Counted from the first letter of the stretch, positions 43,022 to 52,288 are shown. The stretch: 58,968 nt of DNA from Oscillospiraceae bacterium (GCA_902788505.1 CADAKH010000018.1:1-58968), one strand, 5' to 3'. The notes: generated by a model not told the origin, from the sequence alone. A program made the numbers and translations.

Positions 43022-44866
43022 TCAGGCTGCTTCGGCCGTAGTCTCAGCCGTTGTTTCCGTGGTTTCTGTTGTCCCGGTGGTATCGTCATTTTCTCCTGCA
43101 GCAGCAACCTCATCAGCGTTGAGGCAAGTGCCTCTTGCATTGTTGTCTGTGGGAATATGGATATTGCCACTGTCACGTCTTTCACGGAGAAGCTCTATTA
43201 TCGCCTGATTGTCTATGGGTGAATCAGCTTCAGCATGAAGCGGTGTCTTGCCTTCGAAAACAGAATCCGGCTGTGTTGCGCTGTAGTTTGTAACGCAGAC
43301 CCTGTAGACAGGATCAGTGCCGTGAATGTCAACTTTGGTGCCGTCATCCAAAGTGATGCTTGCGATCTCGATATCAGGCTCCTCTGCGGTGCCGTGATTA
43401 TAGTATTCATATGTAAGACCGGAAACCTGGTCACCGTAATTCGATTCCATATAACCGTCTACAATTAGCTTGGCCAGTTCTTCTCCGGAGAGATCATAGA
43501 TGAGCCAGTAATTATTGAACGGACTGATGGCATATACATCTCCCACGGAGATCTCAAAGATTCCGCCTTCAGGAACGACAAAGTCTGCTCTTACTCCGTT
43601 CCTGTTAAAGAATGCAGCGACTACGCCTTCGTCTCTTGTGTATTCGAGCATGAGACCTGTGATGAAGTTGCCGCCGGTAGTGGTCTTATCATCGATGTAG
43701 CCCTTCTTCTCGACGGTGGAATCGATATATCCCAATGCCTCGTTCAGACCGTCGCTGATCGAATCCCAGGCAGCGTGTGAAAGCTTGAGGATCTCGGGAT
43801 CAAACTCACTTGCATTGCCTAATGTGTCGTAGAGCTTCTCGGGTTCTTCAATGATCGATGTGTAGGAAGGATCTTCGACCGTGACATTGCCTTCGCTGTC
43901 GATAACGATAACTGCGCTTGCATATCCCTGAGCATAGTTAAGTGCCTGGATGTACGGGATGCCGTTATCTGCTACACCTGCAATACCGGCGTGTTCGTGA
44001 CCGCCGCAGACAACATCCACGTCCTCGTGGCTTAACGCATCGGCAACAAGAACAGGGTTCTGATGGGCAATGACAATCGTGACGTCAGGCTTTTCGCCCT
44101 CGTTGATATCTTTGATCCTTGCTTCAAATTCCTCAAAATCATCGTGGATCTCATAAGGTGCGATCTTGGATGTCATGATCTCGTCGGAGTAATCAGGGAT
44201 GTAACCGATAAGCGCAATGCGGTAGCCGGCCTTTTCGACGATGACATAATCCTTCGTAAAAAGTGTTCTCGAGTGGTTATTTGAATAGCAGAGATTTGCT
44301 GCAATTACAGGTGTATCGGGATCTCCCGAAAACTCACCGAGTTCATATGCGGGTACCGTGCAGAAAGTATCTGCAGCATACTCTTCGACATCCCAGTCAA
44401 ATTCGTGATTGCCCAGAGTTACAGCATCGTAATCCATAATGTCGATGGCAGCTCTGAGTGCGGCGCCGTCGGTGAGATTGGACAAAGGTGAACCCTGATA
44501 GATATCGCCGCCGTCAACTAAGATGACGTCGTCTATATCCTTGGATGCCCTTGCATCGTTAACGACCTTGGAGATGTGAGCCATTCTGTACTGGAATTCC
44601 GTAGGATCCCCGCTTGTAGTATCAATGAGATATCCGTGAATATCCGATGTCTCGAAAAGAGCGATCCTTGTGGGTTCTTCAGGCACCGTCTCGGATGTTT
44701 CGGTAACTGCGGGAGCAGAGCCGGATACTTCGGTTGCAACACTTGTCTGTTCTGCCTGCATCGGATCTCTATAGACAGTTACGACTACGAAGACCAAACC
44801 GGCGATAAGCAGTCCCAGCACAAGAACGGCGAGGACCGCTCCCAGATTACGGGATGATTTAGACAT
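43022..44866 (-). CDS. Surface 5'-nucleotidase/UDP-sugar hydrolase-like enzyme
   Basis: A 614-residue exported enzyme anchored by an N-terminal transmembrane helix (about 8-32). A Thr/Glu-rich linker leads to the metallophosphoesterase domain (ETSDIHGY, VDGGDIYQGSP, GNHEFDW, IAHQNP, GGHEH) and then the 5'-nucleotidase C-terminal domain (about 350-560, with NRNGVRADF and SPFNNYWLIYDLSG). The end is a Thr/Glu/Ala-rich tail without an LPXTG sorting signal. It releases phosphate from extracellular nucleotides or cyclic nucleotides. Monocistronic. Confidence 0.92.
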   Translation of the reverse strand: MSKSSRNLGAVLAVLVLGLLIAGLVFVVVTVYRDPMQAEQTSVATEVSGSAPAVTETSETVPEEPTRIALFETSDIHGYLIDTTSGDPTEFQYRMAHISKVVNDARASKDIDDVILVDGGDIYQGSPLSNLTDGAALRAAIDIMDYDAVTLGNHEFDWDVEEYAADTFCTVPAYELGEFSGDPDTPVIAANLCYSNNHSRTLFTKDYVIVEKAGYRIALIGYIPDYSDEIMTSKIAPYEIHDDFEEFEARIKDINEGEKPDVTIVIAHQNPVLVADALSHEDVDVVCGGHEHAGIAGVADNGIPYIQALNYAQGYASAVIVIDSEGNVTVEDPSYTSIIEEPEKLYDTLGNASEFDPEILKLSHAAWDSISDGLNEALGYIDSTVEKKGYIDDKTTTGGNFITGLMLEYTRDEGVVAAFFNRNGVRADFVVPEGGIFEISVGDVYAISPFNNYWLIYDLSGEELAKLIVDGYMESNYGDQVSGLTYEYYNHGTAEEPDIEIASITLDDGTKVDIHGTDPVYRVCVTNYSATQPDSVFEGKTPLHAEADSPIDNQAIIELLRERRDSGNIHIPTDNNARGTCLNADEVAAAGENDDTTGTTETTETTAETTAEAA

Positions 44867-44913
44867 ATTCTTTACCTCTTAAATCCATATTTAATCGAAT
44901 GCTATTATCCTGA

Positions 44914-46338
44914 TTATTGCACTTTTGCGCTTTTAGTTTTTGCGCACTTCACCAAGTATACAGCAAACAATGTAATTGCAAAAATTATGCCCGAAGTGTA
45001 TCCGACAGCCGAAGAGAGCTTGAATCCTTCAGGTGCCATGAGAATATAAGTAAGGCTGACAGCACTCATGAACGTTGCGGGAATGGCCGTTATAATGCTT
45101 GCAAAACGGCTCCTGTTCGTCTTTAAAAGATATGCGGTCGCAACCCAGAGCGAGATCATCGCAAGAGTCTGGTTGCTCCACGAGAAGTATCTCCAGAGGA
45201 CATTGAAATCGAGCTGCGTGAGAACAGCGCCGACAGCCAGGAGCGGTATCGTGATAAGAAGTCTGTTGCGGATCTTCTTCTGATCGAGCTTTGTCCATTC
45301 GGCGAGGATAAGTCTTGCACTTCTGAATGCAGTGTCGCCTGATGTGATCGGGCATACGACCACACCGATGATCGCAAGGATTCCGCCGACCTGCCCCAGC
45401 ATTGTCTGGCTGATCTCATATACTGTTCCGGACTGTCCGATGTTTGACAAAGCATCACCCAGCATCTGTGTACCGCCGTAGAAAGCAACACCTGCTGCAG
45501 CCCATACAAGAGCGATTACGGCCTCGATTATCATGGCGCCGTAAAAGACGGTCCTGCCGTTCTTTTCGGACTTTATGCACTTGGCCATCATGGGCGACTG
45601 CGTTGCGTGGAATCCTGATATCGCGCCGCACGCAACCGTGATGAACATGAACGGCCAGACAGGCAGATTATCGGGGTGGAGATTTTCTAAAGAGATCTCA
45701 GGGATCGTGTACTGCGGAAGGAATATCATAGCGCCCGCAATGCTTACGGCCATAACGATCAGGATGACTCCGAATATGGGATAGAGCTTGCCGATCACCT
45801 TGTCGATCGGAAGGAGCGTCGCCGCGATATAGTAGATGAGGATAACGATTATCCAGAACGTCTCGCCAAGTGAAGCGGGCGTGAGTCTTGCAATGAGCGA
45901 AGCAGGAGAATTTACGAAGACCGTTCCGGTTAAAAGGAGCAGAAGGATCGAGAATATTCTCATTAAATATAGTGCGGGTTTTCCGAGATAGATTCCGGAA
46001 AGTTCGGCGATAGATGCGCCGCCGTGACGCTCGGAGATCATGCCGCTCATGTAGTCATGAACTGCGCCTCCCAGGATAGAACCAAATACTATCCATAAGA
46101 ATACGACCGGTCCGAAGCATGCACCCATTAGCGCGCCAAAGATAGGTCCCGTTCCTGCTATATTCAGAAGCTGGATAAGAAGTGCTTTCCATGTCTTCAC
46201 AGGCACGCAGTCAACACCGTCATTAATCTCAATGGCGGGAGTCTTGCGGTCATCCGGTCCGAAGATCTTTTCGACCACTTTTCCATAGGTAAAAAAGCCT
46301 ATGAGAAGCACGAGCAATGCAACAAGAAATGAGATCAT
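44914..46338 (-). CDS. cstA: CstA-family peptide/pyruvate transporter
   Basis: A 474-residue membrane protein with about 12-13 helices. CstA signatures are IAGTGPIFGALMGACFGP, GGAVHDYMSGMISERHGG and FHATQSPMMAKC. It is shorter than Escherichia coli CstA (about 700) as is usual in Bacillota. CstA is induced by carbon starvation and imports peptides or pyruvate. GGGGAAC before the ATG at 46338 is the ribosome site. There is no adjacent CstA regulator. Confidence 0.9.
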   Translation of the reverse strand: MISFLVALLVLLIGFFTYGKVVEKIFGPDDRKTPAIEINDGVDCVPVKTWKALLIQLLNIAGTGPIFGALMGACFGPVVFLWIVFGSILGGAVHDYMSGMISERHGGASIAELSGIYLGKPALYLMRIFSILLLLLTGTVFVNSPASLIARLTPASLGETFWIIVILIYYIAATLLPIDKVIGKLYPIFGVILIVMAVSIAGAMIFLPQYTIPEISLENLHPDNLPVWPFMFITVACGAISGFHATQSPMMAKCIKSEKNGRTVFYGAMIIEAVIALVWAAAGVAFYGGTQMLGDALSNIGQSGTVYEISQTMLGQVGGILAIIGVVVCPITSGDTAFRSARLILAEWTKLDQKKIRNRLLITIPLLAVGAVLTQLDFNVLWRYFSWSNQTLAMISLWVATAYLLKTNRSRFASIITAIPATFMSAVSLTYILMAPEGFKLSSAVGYTSGIIFAITLFAVYLVKCAKTKSAKVQ

Positions 46339-46438
46339 AATGTTCCCCGGTTCTGTAGGATATTTTTCATCTTACATCACAGAGATTTTGCAGGTGTTTA
46401 CTCAGTGTTAATTTTCTTAGACAAAACCTTTACTTTAT

Positions 46439-47275
46439 TCAGGCGTTTTCGATCCACGTCATATACTTATCGAGCGTTTTGCTCTCGTTGCGCTCGAAAA
46501 GAAAATAACCCGCCGTATACCACGAATGCGTATTTCTCTTATCTTCGACCTCATAGAGCTCACAGCTGTTGCCGACTATCTCCGCCTTGCCGGCAAGATC
46601 TTCCGCGCACTCAAATTCAAGAAGACCGTCGTGCCTGCTCTGGATAAGCAGCATCGGAATGTGATTCTTTGTCATGAGCGACCAGGGCTCAGCTTCCGTG
46701 CGGTCATAGCCCTTTGCAAAGAGCATTCCCAGGAGCATCTTAAGTGTCATCGACTGGCTCTTTCTGAAGCTGTACGGACCTCCGACACCTATGTATCCGA
46801 TGACGTTTGAGACATCGACTTTATACTCGTCCTGAACCTTTTTGCTGTAGCAGAGAATAGATGAAAGATGCGCGCCCGCAGAAGGTCCGGATACGATCAC
46901 TTTCGATGTGTCGATCCCCTTGTCATTCAGATATTTTATTGCCGCATTATAAGCGTTGCAGACATCTATAATCTGCGCCGGATATTTATTTTTCGGCGAC
47001 AGTCTGTAACCTATTGAGACGAAGCGGTATCCTGCCCTTGCCATATACTGTCCGACGTAGTCAAAGAACTTGGGATTTCCCGCATTCCAGCCGCCGCCGT
47101 GAATCCATATGACTATCTTGTCACTCACTCTTTCCTTCGGCTCATAGTACAGAAAATACTGTTCTTTATCTGTCCCGTAATCCACGCGTTCAGGTGTAAA
47201 TTCCTTCTTCGTTTTGAAAAGAAGCCTGAAGTAGATCGGATAATAACTTAAGTTTTCTCTGATGTAATCGATCAC
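46439..47275 (-). CDS. Alpha/beta hydrolase, acetyl-esterase type
   Basis: A 279-residue hydrolase of the BD-FAE/HSL-like type: oxyanion WIHGGGW, nucleophile elbow GPSAGAHLS, Asp in IQSRHDG and His in NTHSWY. I favour the GTG start at 47275 because it overlaps the upstream stop as GTGA and follows AAGGGAG by 8 nt; the ATG at 47305 has no ribosome site. Substrate unknown; carbohydrate esters are possible. Third gene of the TetR operon. Confidence 0.82.
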   Translation of the reverse strand: MIDYIRENLSYYPIYFRLLFKTKKEFTPERVDYGTDKEQYFLYYEPKERVSDKIVIWIHGGGWNAGNPKFFDYVGQYMARAGYRFVSIGYRLSPKNKYPAQIIDVCNAYNAAIKYLNDKGIDTSKVIVSGPSAGAHLSSILCYSKKVQDEYKVDVSNVIGYIGVGGPYSFRKSQSMTLKMLLGMLFAKGYDRTEAEPWSLMTKNHIPMLLIQSRHDGLLEFECAEDLAGKAEIVGNSCELYEVEDKRNTHSWYTAGYFLFERNESKTLDKYMTWIENA

Positions 47276-48021
47276 TTTGTGAACTCCCTTATTTCCCTTA
47301 TCCATTGTTCCGGTTTAAAGCACGCAAGTTCAGCATGCGCGAGACCTTCAAAACTTCTTATCTCCATCTTGGGATTTAACTCTTTCAACTTAAGCGCGCC
47401 TTTTTTTGAGACACATTCATTTCCCTTTGTGCCATGCATGAAAAGTATCCTCATGTCGTCCGGATACTTAATGAATTCAAACGGCTTGAATACAGTATCG
47501 ATAATGTTGTCTATTGTCTCAACGTTCATATTGTCTGCGATCTTCAGGAATTCTTCCCAGTATTCTCCGGGGAGACAATTTACCTCAAAAGATGCTTTTA
47601 TTTTCGGGTCACGCGCTTTTGATTTGCTTAAGATGCTCTTGTAATTGCTCTTCATTATGCCTTTGAAAAGACCATTTACCTTCATGAGCGGCGCGCCGTC
47701 TATAACGAGATTTTCGATTTTTATGGCAGTGCTTTTTGCAAGTTCAGATACGATCCTTCCGCCCATCGACAGCCCTGCTAAAAGATACACTTTCCCGTTC
47801 AGTTCGCTGCTGATAAATTCTCCTATCTTTTTCACCTCGTCATCAACACTAATGAACGTGCTCGCCTCATCTTCTGTGTGACCGTCTAATTCCGGCACGA
47901 TCACATAATGTTCGCCTGCGTATTCCTGTACCGCCTTGTTCCAGATGCTATACGGCGTGAACATTCCGTGGATGAATATCACTGCACTGTTTTCCTTATT
48001 CCCGTATGTGTGGAAAACCAT
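47272..48021 (-). CDS. Alpha/beta hydrolase
   Basis: A 249-residue cytoplasmic hydrolase. The oxyanion segment VIFIHGMFTP, nucleophile elbow AGLSMGGR (Ser at about 88), the Asp region in FMHGTKG and a His in FEGLAHAEL are visible. The fold resembles small esterases or peroxidases. AGGAAGG before the ATG is the ribosome site. It lies 52 bp after the TetR gene and is coupled to the next hydrolase. Confidence 0.85.
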   Translation of the reverse strand: MVFHTYGNKENSAVIFIHGMFTPYSIWNKAVQEYAGEHYVIVPELDGHTEDEASTFISVDDEVKKIGEFISSELNGKVYLLAGLSMGGRIVSELAKSTAIKIENLVIDGAPLMKVNGLFKGIMKSNYKSILSKSKARDPKIKASFEVNCLPGEYWEEFLKIADNMNVETIDNIIDTVFKPFEFIKYPDDMRILFMHGTKGNECVSKKGALKLKELNPKMEIRSFEGLAHAELACFKPEQWIREIREFTK

Positions 48022-48073
48022 TTCCTAATACCTTCCTTTTATTCCTTTTTTGATCTTTTCTTATACCTTTTTC

Positions 48074-48745
48074 TTATGCTTTTCCGCCCATCATAAGGAT
48101 CACGGACTTCGCGAGATTTTTAAACATGTCTTCAGGCTTGTACTTGCCTTCAATATGCGGAACCTTAAAGCATTCCGAGAGCACGTATCCCGTCTGGATG
48201 CCATGGTAATTAACGATCATGAACTGAATGATCTCATCGATTGATGATGCGGGTTTGAGCTTGTTGTGTTTTACAACGTCTTTTAAAAACTTTTCAGTTG
48301 CCACCGTCGCATAGAGAAGCGGGCTCTGCTCATCTTTTCCGAGCCTTTGCGCGATGCTCATCGCTCTTTCAGGGTCAGTCATCGCGAGCATGTCGCTGTA
48401 GATCGATACCTTAAGAAGATCCGTTCCGACTTCCTTCATGTAGTCAGCCTGCATTGCACAGATCTCGTAAATGGTCTTCTCCCATTTGTCCGTCTTCGCC
48501 CTGCTCAAAATCGCATCGAGTTTATCGTCGATTTTATTATTCTCATTGATCGTGATTACGAGGTCCTTCAAGACTTCATCGAGATCTTTGTAATACCTGT
48601 ATACGACCCCGTGCGAAAAGCCCGTCTCCTCTATGATGTCCTTCATCTCAACAGATGAGATCGGCTTTCTGGTGCACACGCGGTATGCCGCATCGACTAT
48701 CTCTTTGCGCTTATTCTTGTAGTATTCTTCGCTGACTTTGGGCAT
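48074..48745 (-). CDS. TetR-family repressor
   Basis: A 223-residue regulator with the N-terminal helix-turn-helix (SSVEMKDIIEETGFSHGVVY, then RYYKDLDEVLKDL) and a ligand-binding C-terminal domain. The ATG at 48745 follows GGAGG; an upstream in-frame ATG at 48769 has no site. A promoter with an overlapping ATGAC-N5-GTCAT palindrome lies 44-88 bp upstream, so it is probably autoregulated together with the two hydrolases. Confidence 0.9.
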   Translation of the reverse strand: MPKVSEEYYKNKRKEIVDAAYRVCTRKPISSVEMKDIIEETGFSHGVVYRYYKDLDEVLKDLVITINENNKIDDKLDAILSRAKTDKWEKTIYEICAMQADYMKEVGTDLLKVSIYSDMLAMTDPERAMSIAQRLGKDEQSPLLYATVATEKFLKDVVKHNKLKPASSIDEIIQFMIVNYHGIQTGYVLSECFKVPHIEGKYKPEDMFKNLAKSVILMMGGKA

Positions 48746-48788
48746 GTTTTCCTCCGCATTGCGCAGCATCTTGTTCTGCGCCTTTGTA

Positions 48789-48833
48789 AAAATGACTTGG
48801 TGTCATTTTAGTACAGGGGAAACGGTTTGTCAA
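48789..48833 (-). promoter_or_regulatory. Promoter with TetR-type operator
   Basis: Minus-strand TTGACA (48833-48828), a 17-bp spacer, TAAAAT (48810-48805), and the palindrome AAAATGAC-TTGGT-GTCATTTT (48789-48809) that covers the -10 box and the expected start. This is the standard geometry of an autorepressed TetR promoter. Confidence 0.75.
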
Positions 48834-48894
48834 AGGGGGAGGATTTTCGAGGGTGGCCGGCTGATTTAAACTCTTTCAACACGCACCTGACTAT

Positions 48895-48911
48895 ATACCC
48901 CCAGGGGGTAT
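48895..48911. promoter_or_regulatory. Perfect palindrome ATACCCCC-A-GGGGGTAT (CsoR-like box)
   Basis: Two 8-bp arms around a single A. The TACCCC/GGGGTA pattern resembles operators of CsoR/RcnR/CstR-type repressors. No gene of that family is nearby. A related but less symmetric GGGG-CTATATA-CCCC stretch is at 49091-49107. Confidence 0.4.
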
Positions 48912-48933
48912 GCGAATTTTCAAAATCAAAAAT

Positions 48934-48972
48934 TTACCTACTAAAATCGAAAAATCGAAATTTAGTAGGTAA
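48934..48972. repeat. 39-bp palindromic repeat, copy 1
   Basis: Arms TTACCTACTAAAA and TTTAGTAGGTAA around CGAAAAATCG. Same sequence as copy 2 at 49114 except two positions. Each is preceded by a CTATATACCCC stretch. Part of a gap of 444 bp (48746-49189) with no gene. Confidence 0.8.
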
Positions 48973-49010
48973 TTTCTATTCCCATATCCACTTGAAAAAC
49001 GCTTTTTAGA

Positions 49011-49031
49011 GCCCGAAAGGCCTTTTCGGGC
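49011..49031. repeat. GC hairpin between the two palindromic repeats
   Basis: GCCCGAAA-AGGCC-like stem: GCCCGAAAGG and CCTTTTCGGGC fold into a compact hairpin. No T run follows, so it is not an obvious terminator. Confidence 0.5.
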
Positions 49032-49113
49032 ACGGAGAAACCAAGATAACAGTCCAGAGAACCGCTTTTCGAGCTCAAAACAGACAAATTAGGGGCTATA
49101 TACCCCCTCCCCC

Positions 49114-49152
49114 TTACCTACTAAAATCGAAAAATCGCATTTTAGTAGGTAA
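49114..49152. repeat. 39-bp palindromic repeat, copy 2
   Basis: Same length, arms and loop as the copy at 48934-48972, 37 of 39 positions identical. It ends 38 bp beyond the DinB-like gene stop, so it may double as that gene's terminator. Confidence 0.8.
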
Positions 49153-49189
49153 ATTTCCATTAAAGAGGGTGTTCAGAAATCCGGAAGGA

Positions 49190-49714
49190 TCAGATCTTTG
49201 TCTGTCCTTCGCGGTAACGGCCGAAGAATATGCCGTCGTCGATAAATTTGTCCGCATCAGATACCCAGACCGGAAATGAGCCTGTAGCAAGTGCAGTCTG
49301 GCCGTTTAACATGCCCGTGTGAAAAGGCAGATGGCGGAACTGGCGGAGAACGAGTTCCATTCTCGTGAAGCGGCAGTTCTCGGGATGTTCATAGAGCATG
49401 TCATCCGTGAGCAAATCGAGGTAAGACAAAGTCTTCTTCTCGACGTGATCGAGATACTCAAGAAGCTGCTCGTCAGAGAGCACGACGGATGTCGGATTAT
49501 CGGGGTTGTCCATTCCTTCCTCGTGGAAAGAATGCTCTTCATAGACATTGGGGTTGATGAACCACTTGTCTGCGGAGTGAAGCGCGTGGTAGACCCAGCG
49601 CCAGCATGGCGCGCCGCAGATAATGGCATCTCTGTCGTATGTCTTTATGGATGTTCTTATGTTGATGAAGTTAGGTACAACTGCGTTTTTGATTATCATT
49701 ACCAGGTCGTTCAT
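49190..49714 (-). CDS. DinB-like four-helix protein
   Basis: A 174-residue protein. Helical periodicity and three suitably placed His (VYHALHSADKW near 43-53, and RQFRHLPFHTGMLNG near 128-142) match the metal-binding DinB/YfiT fold. Members act as metal-dependent transferases or hydrolases in thiol or detoxification metabolism. I chose the ATG at 49714 with GGAGG 8 nt upstream over a TTG at 49720. It lies 22 bp downstream of the ABC-2 permease gene and may be cotranscribed with the exporter. Confidence 0.72.
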   Translation of the reverse strand: MNDLVMIIKNAVVPNFINIRTSIKTYDRDAIICGAPCWRWVYHALHSADKWFINPNVYEEHSFHEEGMDNPDNPTSVVLSDEQLLEYLDHVEKKTLSYLDLLTDDMLYEHPENCRFTRMELVLRQFRHLPFHTGMLNGQTALATGSFPVWVSDADKFIDDGIFFGRYREGQTKI

Positions 49715-49735
49715 TTTCAATTCCTCCTTATATAA

Positions 49736-50539
49736 TTATGATCCAGTAAAGTCATATTTGCGTACGCCTAACATCCAGAACTTGTAGCTTAAGTAGAAGA
49801 ACACAAGTCCGAATAGAGGCGCGATCCATGAGAGCAGCGGCACGTTATCCGGAGTCAGGATAACAAGGCTCGGATAGTATGCGATGAACGCGATCGGGAT
49901 GATGAACGTGAAGATCACCTTGAATATGCCCTGGAAAATGCTGGAAGGATATTTTGCAAAATCCTTGAAGCGGAACATGATGACCATTACGTAGCCGGAG
50001 CCCTTGATCCAGAAACATGTGGCTGCAGCGAAGTTCATGAGTGCGATCATAAAAAGCGATGCTGTAAGCAAATACAAAATGAGCTTCAGGATAACTAAAG
50101 GCGTTACCGGAATGCCGATCCTGATCCATGCATAAACTATGGTTCCGATACCGAAAGCAAGCTGGCCAAGACCCTTTACATCGAACACTTCCGATATGAA
50201 GTAGAAGAACACGTTGACCGGTCTGAAACAGTACTTTATGAAGTCACCGCTCTGGACCATGAAACGCAGATTCCAGTTGTTATCGAAGAAACACTGCACG
50301 GGTGTCAGTGCGACCAGCGAGAAGCCGTACAGGAACAGCATGTGATGGTAGTCCCAGCCGTTGATCTCCGGGAAGTTGTGGAACAGGATCATAAAAGTGA
50401 CAAAACCTGACAGATTGGTCATTATCATGCCGAATGTCGAGATGACGAAATCCGCACGGTAGCTCATCTTGCTCTTCAGGTCCTGAACAAGTATTTTTCG
50501 GTACATTGACGAATAAAATCTCAGTCCTCTTTTGCGCAT
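49736..50539 (-). CDS. ABC-2 type exporter permease, second subunit
   Basis: A 267-residue permease with six helices and the basic N-terminus MRKRGLRFYSSMYRKI. It matches the ABC-2 family that comes as a pair with the 269-residue permease upstream (viologen-exporter-type group). It starts 1 bp after that gene. The substrate is unknown. Confidence 0.85.
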   Translation of the reverse strand: MRKRGLRFYSSMYRKILVQDLKSKMSYRADFVISTFGMIMTNLSGFVTFMILFHNFPEINGWDYHHMLFLYGFSLVALTPVQCFFDNNWNLRFMVQSGDFIKYCFRPVNVFFYFISEVFDVKGLGQLAFGIGTIVYAWIRIGIPVTPLVILKLILYLLTASLFMIALMNFAAATCFWIKGSGYVMVIMFRFKDFAKYPSSIFQGIFKVIFTFIIPIAFIAYYPSLVILTPDNVPLLSWIAPLFGLVFFYLSYKFWMLGVRKYDFTGS

Positions 50540-50540
50540 G

Positions 50541-51350
50541 TCAGCCTCCGTTCACGGTGACCTTCTTCACCGCACAATTCCAGAAAACGTTGCCTGCCAG
50601 AGTCAGTACTGCAAGCCATAAAAGCTGCAGTCCGAAAAGCCTGATAAGCCCCGGCCAGGTATCCGATCCGGCCTTACCAAGAAGGATCGATAACGGTATA
50701 TCGTATACGGCTCTGAAAGGCAGATACTGCACGATCGCCCTTGCTTTCTCGGGGAAGAATGCAAGCGGGATGGATGCTCCTGACAAAAGCAGGACTATTG
50801 TCTCTTTTACGATATTGATACCCCATGTTGATTCAGTGAAAAGACATATCGGTGCGACGAGCATTTCGATGTTGTAGTTGATGATCAGTGCAAACAGTGT
50901 TGCCACCAGAAACCACACGATATTCAAGCCGATCTTTATTGCTCCGTGCGTGACGATCATGACGACGATAAATGTCGGAATAAATGTCAGAACGAACTGT
51001 ACAACATGGTTGCCGGTGTAGCTCCAGAATGTGTATTTGCGGAAGCGCATCGGCTTTAAAAGGTCTAGTACGATCTTGCCCGACTGTATCGATCTGCTCA
51101 TATCCCATACGACGAACATCTCTAAGAAATTGAAGAGCGCTGTCGCTAGGATCAGGTAGATCATCGTATCCGAAAAAGTCATTCCGTTCACGACATCAGT
51201 GCCGGAAGAATCGTAGATCGCTTTCCAGAGATAGTAAACAAGAACGAGATAAATCAGGTTCGCAAAGAGCGTAACGAAGATGCCGAGTCTGAAATGCAGT
51301 GACTCCATTATCCCGGCTCTTGTTATTGCAAACAGCCTTTTGGGATTCAT
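50541..51350 (-). CDS. ABC-2 type exporter permease, first subunit
   Basis: A 269-residue permease with six helices; N-terminus MNPKRLFAITRAGIMESLHF is the usual cytoplasmic interface helix. It overlaps the ATPase gene by 4 bp (ATGA), giving an ATPase-permease-permease operon. In this family the two permeases are distant paralogues and form a heterodimer. Confidence 0.85.
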   Translation of the reverse strand: MNPKRLFAITRAGIMESLHFRLGIFVTLFANLIYLVLVYYLWKAIYDSSGTDVVNGMTFSDTMIYLILATALFNFLEMFVVWDMSRSIQSGKIVLDLLKPMRFRKYTFWSYTGNHVVQFVLTFIPTFIVVMIVTHGAIKIGLNIVWFLVATLFALIINYNIEMLVAPICLFTESTWGINIVKETIVLLLSGASIPLAFFPEKARAIVQYLPFRAVYDIPLSILLGKAGSDTWPGLIRLFGLQLLWLAVLTLAGNVFWNCAVKKVTVNGG

Positions 51351-52288
51351 TTTGTGCCCCCTTCGTAGATCTTCTTGATTACTTCTTCCGTTGAGATCTC
51401 AAGGATCTTAACGTCCTTTATCTTCTTCTCTTTCTGCTTTTCCATGATGACGTCCATGACATCCGTCGTCTTCTCGTCGATCAGGTATTCCTCCCACGAA
51501 TCGTCTGAAAGCTGAAGCTTCAGTGTCCTGTAAGAACCGAAATAGTTTTTTAAGTGATCTATATCGTTGTCATAGATCTTCGTACCCTTATCGATGATGA
51601 CTATCCTTTTGCAAAGTGCATCAACGTCGCCCATATCATGGGTGGTGAGAATTACGGTGGTGTTCTTCTCTTTATTAAGTCCCAGAATAAGTTCTCTGAT
51701 CTTCGACTTCATTGATACATCAAGACCGATCGTCGGCTCATCAAGGAAAACGATCGCCGGGTTGTGCAGGAATGCGGCAAGGATATCGCTCAATGTTCTC
51801 TGTCCCAAAGACATCTGCCTTACGGGCTTATGGAGGATCGGTTCGATATCAACGAGCGAACGGTACAGTGCGATCATCTCTTCGTAGTCCTTTTCGGGAA
51901 CCATGTAAAGATCTCTTAAGAGCTTGAAAGATTCGATCAGGGGGAGCGACCACCAGAGCTGGCTCCGCTGACCGAAAACAACACCGATGTTCTCGCAGTT
52001 CTCAGTCCTGTTCTTATAAGGCACTTTGCCGTTGACAAGGATCTCGCCGGAGGACGGTTCAAGAACGCCTGTCATCATTTTGATCGTGGTCGATTTGCCC
52101 GCACCGTTAGGTCCGAGATATCCGATGATCTCGCCCCTTTCGACGGTCATGGTTACATCTTTAACGGCAGAGACAGTCTTATAGTCTCTCGAGAACAGAT
52201 CTTTGATGCTGCCCTTCAGACCTTCATGGCGGTTCAACACCTTAAAGTCTTTGCAAACATTCTTCATTACTACTGCTTCGTTGCTCAT
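51347..52288 (-). CDS. ABC-2 exporter ATP-binding protein
   Basis: A 313-residue ATPase with Walker A GPNGAGKST, Q-loop VVFGQRSQLWW, signature MSLGQRTLSDIL (in place of LSGGQ) and Walker B IVFLDEPTIGLD with H-loop TTHD. The FGQRSQLWWSLP segment and the MSLGQR signature are characteristic of the YadG/viologen-exporter-like group. It powers the two permeases that follow. The gene is divergent from the AraC regulator at 52435, 146 bp away. Confidence 0.92.
   Translation of the reverse strand: MSNEAVVMKNVCKDFKVLNRHEGLKGSIKDLFSRDYKTVSAVKDVTMTVERGEIIGYLGPNGAGKSTTIKMMTGVLEPSSGEILVNGKVPYKNRTENCENIGVVFGQRSQLWWSLPLIESFKLLRDLYMVPEKDYEEMIALYRSLVDIEPILHKPVRQMSLGQRTLSDILAAFLHNPAIVFLDEPTIGLDVSMKSKIRELILGLNKEKNTTVILTTHDMGDVDALCKRIVIIDKGTKIYDNDIDHLKNYFGSYRTLKLQLSDDSWEEYLIDEKTTDVMDVIMEKQKEKKIKDVKILEISTEEVIKKIYEGGTK

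Noticed and set aside
43022..43100. LPXTG cell-wall sorting signal on the 5'-nucleotidase
   Set aside because: The C-terminus is Thr/Glu/Ala-rich but has no LPXTG, hydrophobic helix or basic tail.
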